Shown: in pieces, positions 1-11,400 of the stretch
How the letters are laid out: the number at the start of each line of letters is the position of its first letter
Numbering within the stretch: position 1 is the first letter of the stretch
Assembly (NCBI GenBank): GCA_022497155.1
Contig: MU385724.1
Location: 434,001 to 498,000 of the forward strand
Reading direction: 5' to 3'
Origin: Whalleya microplaca
Lineage: Eukaryota > Ascomycota > Sordariomycetes > Xylariales > Xylariaceae
Length of the DNA stretch: 64,000 bases
Notes under the pieces: model-generated
Told to the model about the DNA's origin: nothing
The model's input: the letters and a program-made list of their open reading frames with translations, nothing else
Databases searched by the model: none
Translations under genes and position numbers: made by a program

Positions 1-483
1 GTGGTGTCTCGGCTTGTCAGGAGATCAGATTGTGAAAGACAACGAATTTGTACAAGAGATACTAGATCCACTAGAGGAGATGATGACGGCTCTAAGTTGA
101 TGACGCGGCTTTCGCTGCGCCACGCCATGGTACATTTGAGTATGCAAGCAAGCAGAAATTTGAAGGATTCAGTTGTTCTTTGAAACATTGTCACTCTCAT
201 TATTTGAAAAGGGTAGGTGTAGTGCTTAGCACACGAGGATCTCTTTTGCCTTGGCTTCCTAGAAACATGTCGCCTTTAGCCACTTAGATTATGATCGCCA
301 GCATCCCGCCAATGCTTTCGAAACATGATTTTGACTATTAGCTTATGATTATATTGTTGTCGGTAGATCTCACCTCACTGACAGAGGATGCGTCCAAGAC
401 TGAATATACTGATTACTAGGTAATTGATAAATACGCTCCTAAATGTTGTGCCGAAGCTATACAGGGATTCGGGTCAAATCCAT
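1..483. other. left-edge sequence without a supported gene
   Basis: The sequence left of the acyltransferase stop codon has only short open frames with no recognisable protein motif. It may hold the 3' untranslated part of the transferase gene, but I see no clear polyadenylation or terminator signal. Confidence 0.4.
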
Positions 484-2123
484 TTACGGTTTCACTTCAA
501 AATCTTGTTCGAGTAGCTCCTCAAACTTAGCCCACGAACCTTTCACCTTGTATGCTGAAGTCCAGTAGTTCCCCTTATGGTCTTTCCCAAAGACGAAGAA
601 ACCATCCGCAGGTTTGACAGGTCCATGATTCTCTTGGACGTAGGAAGGTTTACATGGTCCATCTCTGCTCTTTGGGTCCCTGCGAGCCGGTGCAAAGTCC
701 AGCTCAAAAAGGCCAGCCTTGGACCAATTGGAGAAGCCGATTTGTGCCATTCCCCCGTCACCAAACACAATAACGGGCAGTCCAATTTGGGAAGTGCGTA
801 CCATGGCGTAGTAGGCCTCATGTTGCGCGCGCGTGCCCTGTTCATTGATGGCCCGACGGACCTGGCACGCAAGCCAGCTCAGTGGTTTAGAGGTAACATC
901 GCGCGCGCTAACGAGGACATTGGCCCAGCCAAAAGCGTTGCCAACGTATGGTCTTTCGGCAGCGGAAGGGATTAAATCACCTTCAAAGGCCTTGCGGAGG
1001 GACATAGCGATGGATGCGGCAACCTAAGAAGACGGCGGTCAGAATCTGCAGCAGGGGGGGATGCTAGGTAGTTGTGCCAACGTCGTGGCGCTTACCAATC
1101 TATCAGGTTTCATCGCCATCTGCCGGACAGTGCATCGCAATATCCAGGCTGTTAGGACGTCGTTCTCAGTCAGAAACACCTTGGAGACATCCTCGCCCTT
1201 CGCGGTGGCCTCAGCGCGAAGCTCCTCCAGGGCCTTATCGAGCTGCGGCCTCCAATACGTCTCCGGAACACAGACCATGCGATTTTCTTTAGCTCGAACG
1301 AGCATATCGACACCGTAGCCAAGTCCCCACATGAGCATTCCACCTATTCCGACGCGTCTATCAGCTAAGAGGTGCGGTTCCGTTGCGGGCCTCGTACCCT
1401 GAGCGAGGGCGTCAAAGGGATCCGAGTCGGGGCTGCAGGGCGTCAGGATGTCGGCATCCTTCCCCCAAAGCATGGCGCTCCATCCCTCGACGACGTATTG
1501 CATGCCGAGTGCGTCAAAGGCGACATGTTGCCACTGTAGAACCGCAATGGTCTTGTCAGTGAAGGAGTTCACCCGCAAGCCCAAGACTGGAAGGTCGGAG
1601 TCGAGATAATCCTTGATACCGGCCGGACTGTACCCTGAATCCCACGCCAAAGTTGCCAGGGCGTCCGGGTCGCCGACGACAGCTGGCCGAGTCGATGGTT
1701 GTGGAATTTGAGACGCCGCCGAGTGCGAAGCAGCAGGAACGCCGTGTTCAACGTGAGCGAAGGTAATTGCGGGCCTCTCGGCCGTGAACTCGGTCGGGAT
1801 ATGCCACTCAATCTTGCCGGAGGCCTGTGTAGGGGCGCGGGAGTGTCAGCAATGTAACCCAAAAATCGCCGAAGTTGGCGACTGATGTTGGTATAGTGGT
1901 GTTTTACATTCTTCCGTAGCCGGCCCCCCAGTCTTTGCCATCCCTCTCGCTTCACCAGTCTCTCGAGAGACTGTCGGAGCTTTTCTGGGTCGAGCACCTC
2001 GTCGAACACGAGGGACACGGCCATGTTATTGCCCTGGACAAGCAGGCTGTTCTCGAAGAAATGAAGGGGCAACACCCGATCGGTCGGGACCGGGTCGGAC
2101 CCAGGCTTGCCCATGATCGGCAT
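484..2123 (-). CDS. BAHD/trichothecene-acetyltransferase-like acyltransferase
   Basis: Three exons on the minus strand, 2123-1908, 1824-1096 and 1023-484, joined by introns of 83 and 72 nt with GT..AG ends, both phase 0, giving about 494 aa. The first ATG opens a protein beginning MPIMGKPG. An HVAFD sequence (HxxxD, the general-base motif of the BAHD/PF02458 transferase fold) lies early in exon 2 and a FGWAN sequence in exon 3 sits where the family's structural DFGWG motif is expected. The length is normal for the family. Such enzymes move an acyl group from acyl-CoA to a hydroxyl or amine of a small molecule in the cytosol and often belong to secondary-metabolite pathways. The acceptor cannot be read from sequence. 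It is transcribed divergently from the rhodopsin-domain gene to the right; no synthase gene is nearby. Family call fairly sure, substrate unknown. Confidence 0.82.
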
Positions 2124-3543
2124 CACTGACAGTGGTGTTCCTATTTGGATGGACGAGGGCTAATGCGAATAGGCAATCAACACAAATGCCGTGAACACAC
2201 TGCCTAAGTCTTGTAAGAAGTGCTGAATACCGTAACTCGATGAAATGCGGAAGGAAGACATGCTATTTGCGTGACGGCAGTCTTTAAACCCCGGTAAAGT
2301 AGATATTCAGCCCGTGACGCCTTTGGATAGCTACTGCCGGGGCTTGTATTTGATGAACTACTCAGCGGGGCTTGCTTTTTCGCACCGGCGCGTGTCAACT
2401 TTCCACATATAGCACATGGGGCGGATATTATTGGTCTATCCTAGTCAACAGGGGACAGGCTCTTTCGAATACCTGGTAGAAGGCAGACAGAATACTAACC
2501 GACAATCTAGATGCTAGGCGACTACTACGTAGTGGCGCTTCTGCCGTTACGCTAGGGAGCCTCATGTACCTCTCTTGAATTTCCGTAAGTAATTTCCGTA
2601 GGTGGGTAATGGCGGGCTACTTAGTATACTATGTAGCACGTGTATCGCGACCGCTTATTAAGTCCCATCTATATCAATACTTATAGCTGCGACCCGACTC
2701 TGCGGAACCATCGATTGGCAGGTCAGATCATTCATACATAGTTGGGTCTGATAAATGTGTATCGTCTGTGCCATGTAAGCAAGGATCAATTAGGGGTTTT
2801 GAAATTAAAACCTGTCCTAATTTTTCTCCATTGAGCTATCATATGTAAGCGAGCAGTGAGCGGAGTACCGGCCCGAGCCCGGTAACGGTTGGATCTAACA
2901 GGGTAGAAAGTGCCAACCTAGTCAGTATATCAGTCAGGTAACAATTTCCTAACACCCAGGTGAACATTATATATGTCTACTAACGAAACGTACATATAGA
3001 AAAATGGCTTTAAAGCCTTGCTAGTAAAGGCCGGTTTAACGCCTGGCAATCTGTCTAACAAATGCCATCCCAGCAACCTGTAGACGTAGGATACTGTGTA
3101 CAATATTCAAGAGCATTAATTGTATCTGGAAAAGGTACCAATCGAATGATGAACTTATGATTGTCACCTATACCAGTACTTATCCTAGACACATTAATTA
3201 TCCCTACATAGGTACTGCGATCGCGGCCAAACTTTTTTTACCCATATTCAGTACTCTCGGTCTCGACTATACCGAATCTGGATGAGCCACAGAGTACGAG
3301 CATGGGTGAAAACACATACTAATATCTTTAAGGGGTAGTAGTGAATCCTTTGAACGACCGGGGGAGCACTTCTTCGCTTCACATCATGCTACAAAGACAG
3401 GCTCAGGAGTTCATGAATCGGGTTCTTAAAAGACGGGGCTCATCTCTATATAGACGTATGCCCGTCTAACTCGTACTGCATTACTTTCGAGCTAACAGCT
3501 TCGGTTTCTTTCTTCTAGTCGTTCTACGGAAGCCGAACTGGCC
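2124..3543. other. intergenic spacer between divergent genes
   Basis: This spacer holds the 5' regions of the transferase (leftward) and of the rhodopsin-like gene (rightward). It is moderately AT-rich, with no supported coding frame and no clear repeat. A TATATA stretch at 3447-3452 lies about 90 bp before the rhodopsin-like start codon. Confidence 0.5.
3447..3452 (+). promoter_or_regulatory. possible TATA element of the rhodopsin-like gene
   Basis: TATATA lies about 92 bp upstream of the ATG at 3544, a plausible distance for a fungal TATA element with a short leader. This is positional inference only. Confidence 0.25.
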
Positions 3544-4920
3544 ATGGTGAATCTCGACATGACACCGGCACTCACGCCGCGTGACAGCACCACATCACAG
3601 CCCGTGAACTCTTACAACTCGCTCCAATGGGGGATCGTTATCACCTTTACCATCACCTATTTCTTCGCCACGGCGGGTCTTGGCCTTCGTTTCTTCCAGG
3701 CCATCAAGCTAGTTAAGAAGTTGGAGCTGGATCTAAGTAAGCCCATCATGCTATGACGAGACAGTTCCCGGCCCAGAAATTTCACATCTTGACACTTACA
3801 TCATACTTATTTGGCTTTAGTCATTGTTACGACCTCTTATGGCGTTGCTCTGGTCTATTTTGTGACAATGGTCAACCGTAAGTATTCCTTAGCACTCTAG
3901 GGTATTGGTTGTCGTGTTGACTCAACTGGCAGTGATGAACTACGGCTGGGGACAACACCTTTGGGATGTGCCCTTAGAGGATCTGATTCAGTTCAACCAA
4001 GTAAGCGAATCGCCCCTTAACTGGTGTACCAGCATGCTTTAGTACCAGCGCCGGCCTCTGCTAACACAAAGTTAGGGCTTGCTTCCTAATACACTGACTT
4101 ATCTAATATGTCCGTCTGTCACGAAGATGGCTGCGTTGTCCGTACTGTATCGGATCAACCCCTCAAAGACCTACCGTCACATAGTTGTTGGTATTGCCGT
4201 GTCCATCTTTATTTATACCCTAGTCTTATGCATCATCACCGGCGGACCTTGCAACCCTCTCATCGCCGGGACCACAGTGTGCCTGGAGAATGTTGCGCTG
4301 TCCCAGGCCGTACTAAATATCGTATCTGATTTTGCCGTGATAACCGTGCCCATCCATACTATCTATCATCTTCATCTTTCGCTCAAACAGAAGATATCAA
4401 TCGGGTTCTTGATGTCTATAGGATCGGCGTACGTTTTCCATTACCCCCACCTCTGCTCTTGCTGCTCTTACGTGGCTCATGAAAATTCGCTAACTCGTAT
4501 CGCAGTGTTGTCGTCTGCTCCATAGCGCGCCTGCCGTATGTCGTCGTCCTCGGTCACACCACGGATGTGACTTACACCGAAGCTATTCTCGGCGTCTGGT
4601 CCATCATCGAGGTCAACCTAGGCATCATCTGCGCCTGCGCCATGCGCTTGAAGCCGTTAGCCGTCAAGTACTTCCCGCAGCTAGGCCTGTTCTCTTCAAA
4701 CTCGCGTAGCACCGCCAAATCATCGAGCACGCCGTGGGGAGTCAAATCGAACGAAGGGATCAGCAAGAGCCAGCACTCATACCAGCTCCACAGCTATCAG
4801 AAGAGCAGCGCTGATCCCGTACTCGACAGCAAGGAAATTCACGTCTACCGCTCGTACGACGTTGATGTGAAGGGTAAGAGCGGGCAGGATGACGGCAGCA
4901 CTCACAAGATACTGGATTGA
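3544..4920 (+). CDS. fungal rhodopsin-domain integral membrane protein (PTH11-like)
   Basis: Five exons, 3544-3736, 3821-3877, 3933-4000, 4076-4428 and 4506-4920, with introns of 84, 55, 75 and 77 nt, all GT..AG and frame-consistent, give about 361 aa. The product has several hydrophobic helices (near residues 30-50, 70-85 and others from about 110 on) and ends in a long hydrophilic, Ser/Lys-rich tail of roughly 100 residues. The features that identify the fungal rhodopsin-like family (PF20684) are a YGWGQH sequence after the second helix, the helix containing NIVSDFAVITVP, and the last-helix region with LGVWSIIEVNLGIICAC. Members of this group include PTH11-like putative receptors. No CFEM domain precedes the helices. 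The protein would sit in the plasma membrane; its ligand is unknown. It is divergent from the acyltransferase gene. Confidence 0.85.
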
Positions 4921-5089
4921 GCCTTATGTAGTAGGCCACCACAGGCGAACGTATCAAAACAGCAAGGGTGGTAAAAGCGATGTATCTTGGTTTCGTATAT
5001 TGGTGTTTTACTTGAGATTGTGCTGAGGGTCAGAAAAGTTCGTCGAATTTATAATACGGACTTATACATGGCCGCCCTCTGTACCTGTA

Positions 5090-5589
5090 CTAGCGTTGGC
5101 TAATTCGCCTCCTCACGCCCAAAGGGCGTTGTGCTTTAATTAGGAAAAGTCCCTAGTAATTGGTCACACTAGTAGATATATGACTTTGTTAATAATCTGT
5201 TAATAACTTTATGTAGCTTTAGGTAGTTAAATATTTCCTGTAACTTTAATACGTTTCGGCTTGCTAATTTTTTAAGCAAAATATAAATCGACAGCTATAA
5301 GGGATTTATACCTGCTGAGACTACTATAAGTATAGTGGTTCTATTTATTAAGTCCCCTATAAATATAGAAGGTATTACTTTTTGGAGTATCTTTTTTTGT
5401 AATAGTTAAATCTCAAATTATTGTTATACTGGGACTATTTACAGTTTGGAAGCTACCTCAATATATGTGCAATTTACACTCAAATCTAAGTAGCTTGAAA
5501 ACCCCAGTTGTTTTCCCAATTACTAGGGATTTTTACTAATTAAAGCGCAACGCCCTTTGGGCGTGAGGAGGCGAATTAGCCAACGCTAG
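5090..5589. mobile_element. MITE-like element, copy 1 (74-bp TIRs, TA target duplication)
   Basis: A 500-bp non-coding segment is bounded by inverted repeats at 5090-5163 and 5516-5589 that differ at about 3 of 74 positions. Each outer end reads CTAGCGTTGGCTAATTCG and is flanked by TA (5088-5089 and 5590-5591), the target duplication usual for Tc1/mariner-type insertions. Each arm has an internal small palindrome of the form ACGCCC-AAA-GGGCGT. No transposase frame is present, so the element is non-autonomous. Confidence 0.85.
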
Positions 5590-6257
5590 TACGAAGGGTC
5601 TCTACCCCATTTTAACTGCACCTTGCACCAATCAAGCCATTTATGCTTCTCGTTACCTTATTCCATATTAACATTCAACTCCTAAATCGATATCACTAAA
5701 TATCCAAGATCTCGACTGCGCGAGCAAAGCCGTCGCCGCTGGGATGATGATTTTAGCTGAAGAACTTTCTACTGTCACCTAAGACGCTACACCAACAAAT
5801 TATACAGCTACTATTAATCAAGCGCCTATGCCTAGTACTTTGTGGGAGCTGTTGTGTCAGATTAGTCTGGGCTTTGAAGATGTTAAGCTAAGAATGCTTT
5901 TAGTTTTGTTTAGAATTTAAGTGTGCGTATGTTATTCACGCAAAAGTCCGGAATATAGCATGACAGGTGACTTATTCGGTCCCTCGAAGGGCTCTAATCA
6001 AGTCTTTATGGCAGAGGGAGCCCTTTTAACAGATCTAATCCAGTGGCATCTGATGAAATGGACGCAGGTTATGAGTGTCATAGTAATTACAATTAGGGAA
6101 GTGTCATCGCTAGAGTCCTTGGGGGTTCTGCCTCTAATATATACAGCCACAGGGTGATGGGCGTATACCAGCCACGTAGATTATCAGCCACCCCTATTCC
6201 AACAATATCGAAGATACAGGACGGGAGTGCCTGTTGACGTGCGCCAGCTCAATTAGC

Positions 6258-6289
6258 TTTTTTTTCTTTCTTTCTTTTTTTTCTTTCTT

Positions 6290-6331
<42 letters not shown>
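6258..6331. repeat. poly-T / TC low-complexity tract
   Basis: T runs interrupted by TTTC units run into about 45 uninterrupted T. It could be a relic of a retroelement poly-A tail read from the opposite strand, but no element body is recognisable beside it. Confidence 0.8.
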
Positions 6332-8118
6332 CCCTCTTCTTTCTCACATCGAATCATCAGCCTAGTATTGATACATTGTATTAGTTCAAACTACATATAC
6401 TATCGTAATTACAAATAACAGAAGATACTATAAATCGTTATCACACTTATTACATGTGTAATTGCCATTGAAGTGCTACCATGATCGCTAAGTAAGTTGA
6501 TCTCCGAACTGTGGCTTCGGAAGTTCCTATTTTAATTAGTGTACCCCGGCATAATCTTTCTCCAGGCATCGCATGTTGTAGGATTGAAACAATTATCCCT
6601 ATCGTGACAATGGTTTTTGTCTGTCATGCCAGTGGCGACTAAAGCAGCATTTGATGCTGTTTTACGGTGGCTCCCCCTTAGCCTTGTTCTCTAGTTGCTT
6701 AATCATCATCCAAACTGATTCCCTGGCTAGAGCTACCCTCCGTGTCAGGGCCGGACACTGCTGTGGAAGTGGTTTAGCGCCAGCTTTCGTAGAATTGGAA
6801 ATTACTACAACCTCACCTCAATATGCACTTAAGATTAACTCAGTGTAGACATAGTAGGCATTTTCGCAGATGAATCATTTTGAAGATTGTTATCAGAGTA
6901 ATAGAAGACCCTAAGATCTTCCATTGGCATCAGCAATCACCACATCACAGTATCTAAACAATAATCTTCACAATACTTAGACCTCGGACAAGCGGAAACT
7001 TGGAAGTTAAATCGGCTTGATTAAAAACTCGCCTTGTCACGGTAATTTCCGTCCTCGTTCAGCGTTTACCTTCTTTTCCTCGACTACCTTTCACGTGTGG
7101 TCAACAAACCAGGGATGACGTCCTATGTACGCTTTGAACCATCAAATATACCGGAGAAAAAGACGGAAGAGATATTGTCAAACTTGCTGAATCGGTCATG
7201 CAATCGCCGACCCGATAGCTAACACACCAACAACAGTTTGCAACCGCAGATATCACTGCAGACGAGTAGTTCCAACGAACATCACCCATTCCAAGCAGAC
7301 GGCACTGAATTCCTGGGTTTGAGCCAAACTCCTTCGACGTGCCGAGATCATTGCCAGCAGAGGCCGGGGTCAACCTCGCCATCACAATTTAGATTGTAGT
7401 GGGATTTACCTACCCAACAACTTATTAGTAGAATTATCATTGCTGTCGATACTCTACCAAATTAATCAAGTTTCTTAGGACATATACGAGGAATTTACTA
7501 TTGACTTCTAACCGTGCAAGGTTTACATTTCTCCTCATCATGATCCCCAAGACTTTGAGCGATATAGGTAACTCAAAAAATGGTTTAGAAATGATTCAAA
7601 TAATAAATAAGCATGTCCATTTTCACTCAATTGCTCCAGGGTGTCACTACCTACGTAGGAAACAGGAAATGCACAGTAGGAGACCTTTTACACACCGCCA
7701 CGAGCTCACTTCGGGGCTCACAGATCTTGAAATAGAGAAAAAGTTTGATTGCTCCAGTGTTCATCGCGTATTGGCCAAAGTTGTCATTTTATATTAGGTC
7801 CAGAATTGAGAACTTGTATGCACCAGCTATTCTCGGGATCAGCGGCTGTGATGTCGCTTCCATCCGGGATCTCCATCGGCTGGCCTTCACCAATCACGAG
7901 TGTATATTGGCCGAGACCCAGGTCGTTATATACGGATCATGTGGATGCATGATTTTGCCATTTGGATCGGAGAGAAGGTGCACGCAGAGTGACACGAGAA
8001 CTCGGGACTGTAACGGATTATACGTACGGGGAGGTATTCCGTATAATGTGGGACTTCCGCTGGTTATATCCGTTGAGACGCTGCTGCTTCTCACCGATGT
8101 TAAGCTGATAGAGGCTTA

Positions 8119-8447
8119 CTTGCTATGGCTAATTCGCCTCGACACGCCCCTAGGGCGTTGCGCTTTAATTAGTAAAGAGCCCATGTAATATAAAAATTTC
8201 CGATGTACATCCGCTACCACCTTAAATATTAATAGATAAATGTAGATTCGTTAAGCGTATATGTTCTTGTTTTAAATATGTGACAGTGCGTAGCAAGAGT
8301 ACTTCAACTTATCTAATAAATTATACTGAAAGCCAAGTCACTTTTATACTCCACTGATATACATCGGAATTTTTGTATTACTAGGGTCTTTTACTAGTTA
8401 AAGCGCAACGCCCTAGGGGCGTGTCGAGGCGAATTAGCCATAGCAAG
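8119..8447. mobile_element. MITE-like element, copy 2 (about 71-bp TIRs, TA target duplication)
   Basis: A 329-bp relative of copy 1 has arms at about 8119-8189 and 8377-8447 that match each other closely, with a few mismatches near the inner ends. The outer end reads CTTGCTATGGCTAATTCG and so differs from copy 1 at 3 of 18 positions. TA flanks both ends (8117-8118 and 8448-8449). The subterminal palindrome is ACGCCC-CTA-GGGCGT, so the stem is kept while the loop has changed. There is no coding capacity. The right end lies 30 bp from the stop codon of the NACHT gene and is therefore probably within its 3' untranslated region. Confidence 0.85.
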
Positions 8448-8477
8448 TAGACGTTCTTCTCATAATCAATACTTACA

Positions 8478-11400
8478 TTAATATATCCGCACCCGAATAT
8501 GGTTTGGAATGGGCGTTTTCACGCCTTCTGATATCACTGAATGAAGATAAAAGCCATATTCACCATCCTTCTTAGAATCATAACCGTCAGGCGGGGTTCC
8601 CGGGTCCGTTCCCAGGTGATATGGAAGGTAACTTTTCTGTTGAAGCAATGGGTCGGATCTCGGCTTCGGTATTGTCATATTATTCCAAACTGCCACCAGA
8701 CTGCTTAGTGTCCATGGTCTCATCACGTATTCCCAGCAGCTGCGTAGAGCACCGCTAAGTGCCTGCACAGTTAAGTAGCCCCGCATCTTTTGCAAAGTTC
8801 TAAATGGGTTCTTTGAGGGACTGAACAGTTTGTCCCATAATTCAGCCTTGCTCGGGACAGACTGCCGAGCTAAGTCTTTCAAGGAGATAATATAAGTGCC
8901 ATCGTCTTCACGTCTGCCTGTATGGCCGAGTATGAAGAACACGTTAACGTCAACTTCTCCTGTGTTGAGAACCTCTACTAGTATGTCGTCGTAAGACAGA
9001 CGGTCAGGACGGTATATTTTGGATTCTGCGAAAAAAATACATAATATCGTCCAAACCGACATCTTAATATCCTTTGCCGGCACTTGGAGTTGAACTATTT
9101 CGTTTATCGACGCTCCCATTTTTAAGAGGGAGGTGAATATTGTGGCGTTATCGTTCCTTGAAAATATTGCTGAGAGCAGAAGAGATACCTCCCCGTTGCT
9201 GCGGAGTAATTCCGGCTTGTGCTGTAATTTCCGCCGCATGTACTTCGAGTCGCCAAACAGGAACACAACCCAGTTTGTATGGAAGTATTGGGTCTTTATT
9301 GATGATGTGTACTTAGAGGAATCCTCATGGGGCAAAGCTACAACCATCCCCGTGATTGGGATGGGGCCGTTTCTTTGGTGGTGTTTGGCCACCTTTTCAA
9401 ATGCATCTAACCAGGCATATTTATCCTCGTCATTATCTTCCCACCCTCGTTTCAAGCTGAACAGCTTGTATAGCATAAGCAAACGGGCTTGAGCTAGATG
9501 TCCCGCTTCAAGAAACCACGCTTTCGCAAGCAAAATCCTGATTTCGAGTTTCGTCTGGTTGATATGAGAAAGCCCTTTAGAAAAGGCGCGCATTTGTTTA
9601 CTCCGGTTTACAAAATCGTAGACGGTGCGATGGAAAAAGCCGATTCTCTGGTAACTTTTTTCGTCACCTCCAGTGATTTCCAAGAGGCCCTTGGTTTGAC
9701 CGACGATAAATTGTGCTTCCTGGGCACGGCTCTCCATTTCGGTGTCAGAATAGGTTCCAATCGGATGCTTAACTGGAAAGTTGGAACCTGGCATGACCAA
9801 TTCGTCGGCCCAGGTAACTGAGATAGAAGGGCAGTTGCCGTACTTTCCTACAAGCCAGAGCACCCTCAACACTTTCTCCTGGTAGATGGAGTCGATAGAG
9901 TTGAGCATGCTCTCGTACAAAGTATTGAGATCTTTAGGAATGCCATCTAATAGTCCATTTAGCTTCTTGGGTTCTTGAATATACGAAATCGCGTTGAGAA
10001 GCACGCGGATAGCTAGGCGAGCCCAGAGGAAGACGCCCGCCGAATCTTTGACGACTTGATCCACCAAAGACATATAGCTGTCCTTCACACGGTCAAATGA
10101 TTTATGTTCCTCGAACATTTTCTGCCCAAACCTCATGATATCGAGCTTGGTAAGCTCATGGAGCTTTATTTGTGGCCTTTCTGAAAATGCTGACATGAAT
10201 TCATTGTATGGGCGAGAACTCACGAGAATTTTGATATCATGGTTCTCGGCCCGGGTTTTGAGAATCTCTGCGAGACGCTCATGGCTGAGATCAGCGGTAC
10301 TCTTGAACTCATCCAAGCCATCAATAAAGAAACAGAAGCGGCATCCACGATCCTTTGAACTCATGACGAGCTTATCGAGTGCCTCCCCCAGAGCAGGAAG
10401 TCGGAAGAAGGGCTCATCAACATATGGCTCATAAGGAGTTGTAGAAAACGTACGATATGCGTCGGGAAATACTTCGCTGATCAAATCCGTGCATTTCTCC
10501 AGGGCTGTGAAGAGGATTGACCGGCAAAGACCATGTAAAGAGTCTTGCATGTTGTCTCCAGAGCCCCAGGCGAAAAAATGAGCGAAGACGAGTCGCTTAT
10601 TCCCGGACCATTTGTTCAGTTCCTCTTGGGTCCGAGGGTTGCGAAGGAGCAATTTCATCAGCGTTGACTTTCCAGAACCAGCTTTTCCTGATATATGAAA
10701 AATATTATTCCCAGTAGAAAGCCATTCCAGAAAAGTTGACCTTGCCTCCAATCGCAATGATCGCATTCGATTAATCTCAGACAATAAAAATTGACTGTAG
10801 CGCTTTTTGGCTGTATCTTCCGCCTTTGGATTTAAACCGAATACATCATTATATTCATCGCTTACGAGCCATTTGAATGTGCTATACTCGGCGTCAAGTA
10901 CAGAATCCTCGCGGTTATACATCGACGAGAAGTAGAGCTGCCGTAGAACCCTTACGGCTGGCGACTGCACCTGTGAGGATCCGAGCAAAGTACTTAGAGC
11001 TGCTTGAATCTCCTGTGACTTTTCCAGCTGCAGTTGCAGCTCGTCTGAGGTCCGTCTGTGATCCCTCTGTTCTTGTGTTTGACTAGATATAACATTCTGG
11101 ATTTGACCTTGGAGGTTCGTCAAGCGGCTAATTAGGTTAAATTGATTGTCTTCTGTTTGTCGCACTAATTTGTTGATTTCGACACGGTCTGATGTTTGTT
11201 GTTCCCTAGAATTAGGCATTGTTAATAAAACTGAACAATGTAGACTATGCTTGGTGGTTGCATACTTCAGCAGCATAAGTAATCGAGTCAAAATCTCCGA
11301 TCTATATTCGGCGAGCATCGACACCTTCTCGGCAACCTCTGGCTTCTTGCGCCTCGAGCGCAATGTAACAACAATAGTCTCCCATTTCGAGCCTTTGTCG

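Larger units (their letters stand above)
4921..8477. other. AT-rich spacer with two inverted-repeat elements and a poly-T tract
   Basis: No open frame here looks like a gene. The stretch contains the two TIR elements described separately (5090-5589 and 8119-8447) and a T/TC tract at about 6258-6331. The rest is low-GC unique sequence. One weak minus-strand frame at 7101-7385 has several Cys but no recognisable domain. Confidence 0.6.

Noticed and set aside
7101..7385. Cys-containing minus-strand frame as a possible small secreted protein
   Set aside because: It has no signal sequence, no partner exon and lies in AT-rich intergenic DNA.
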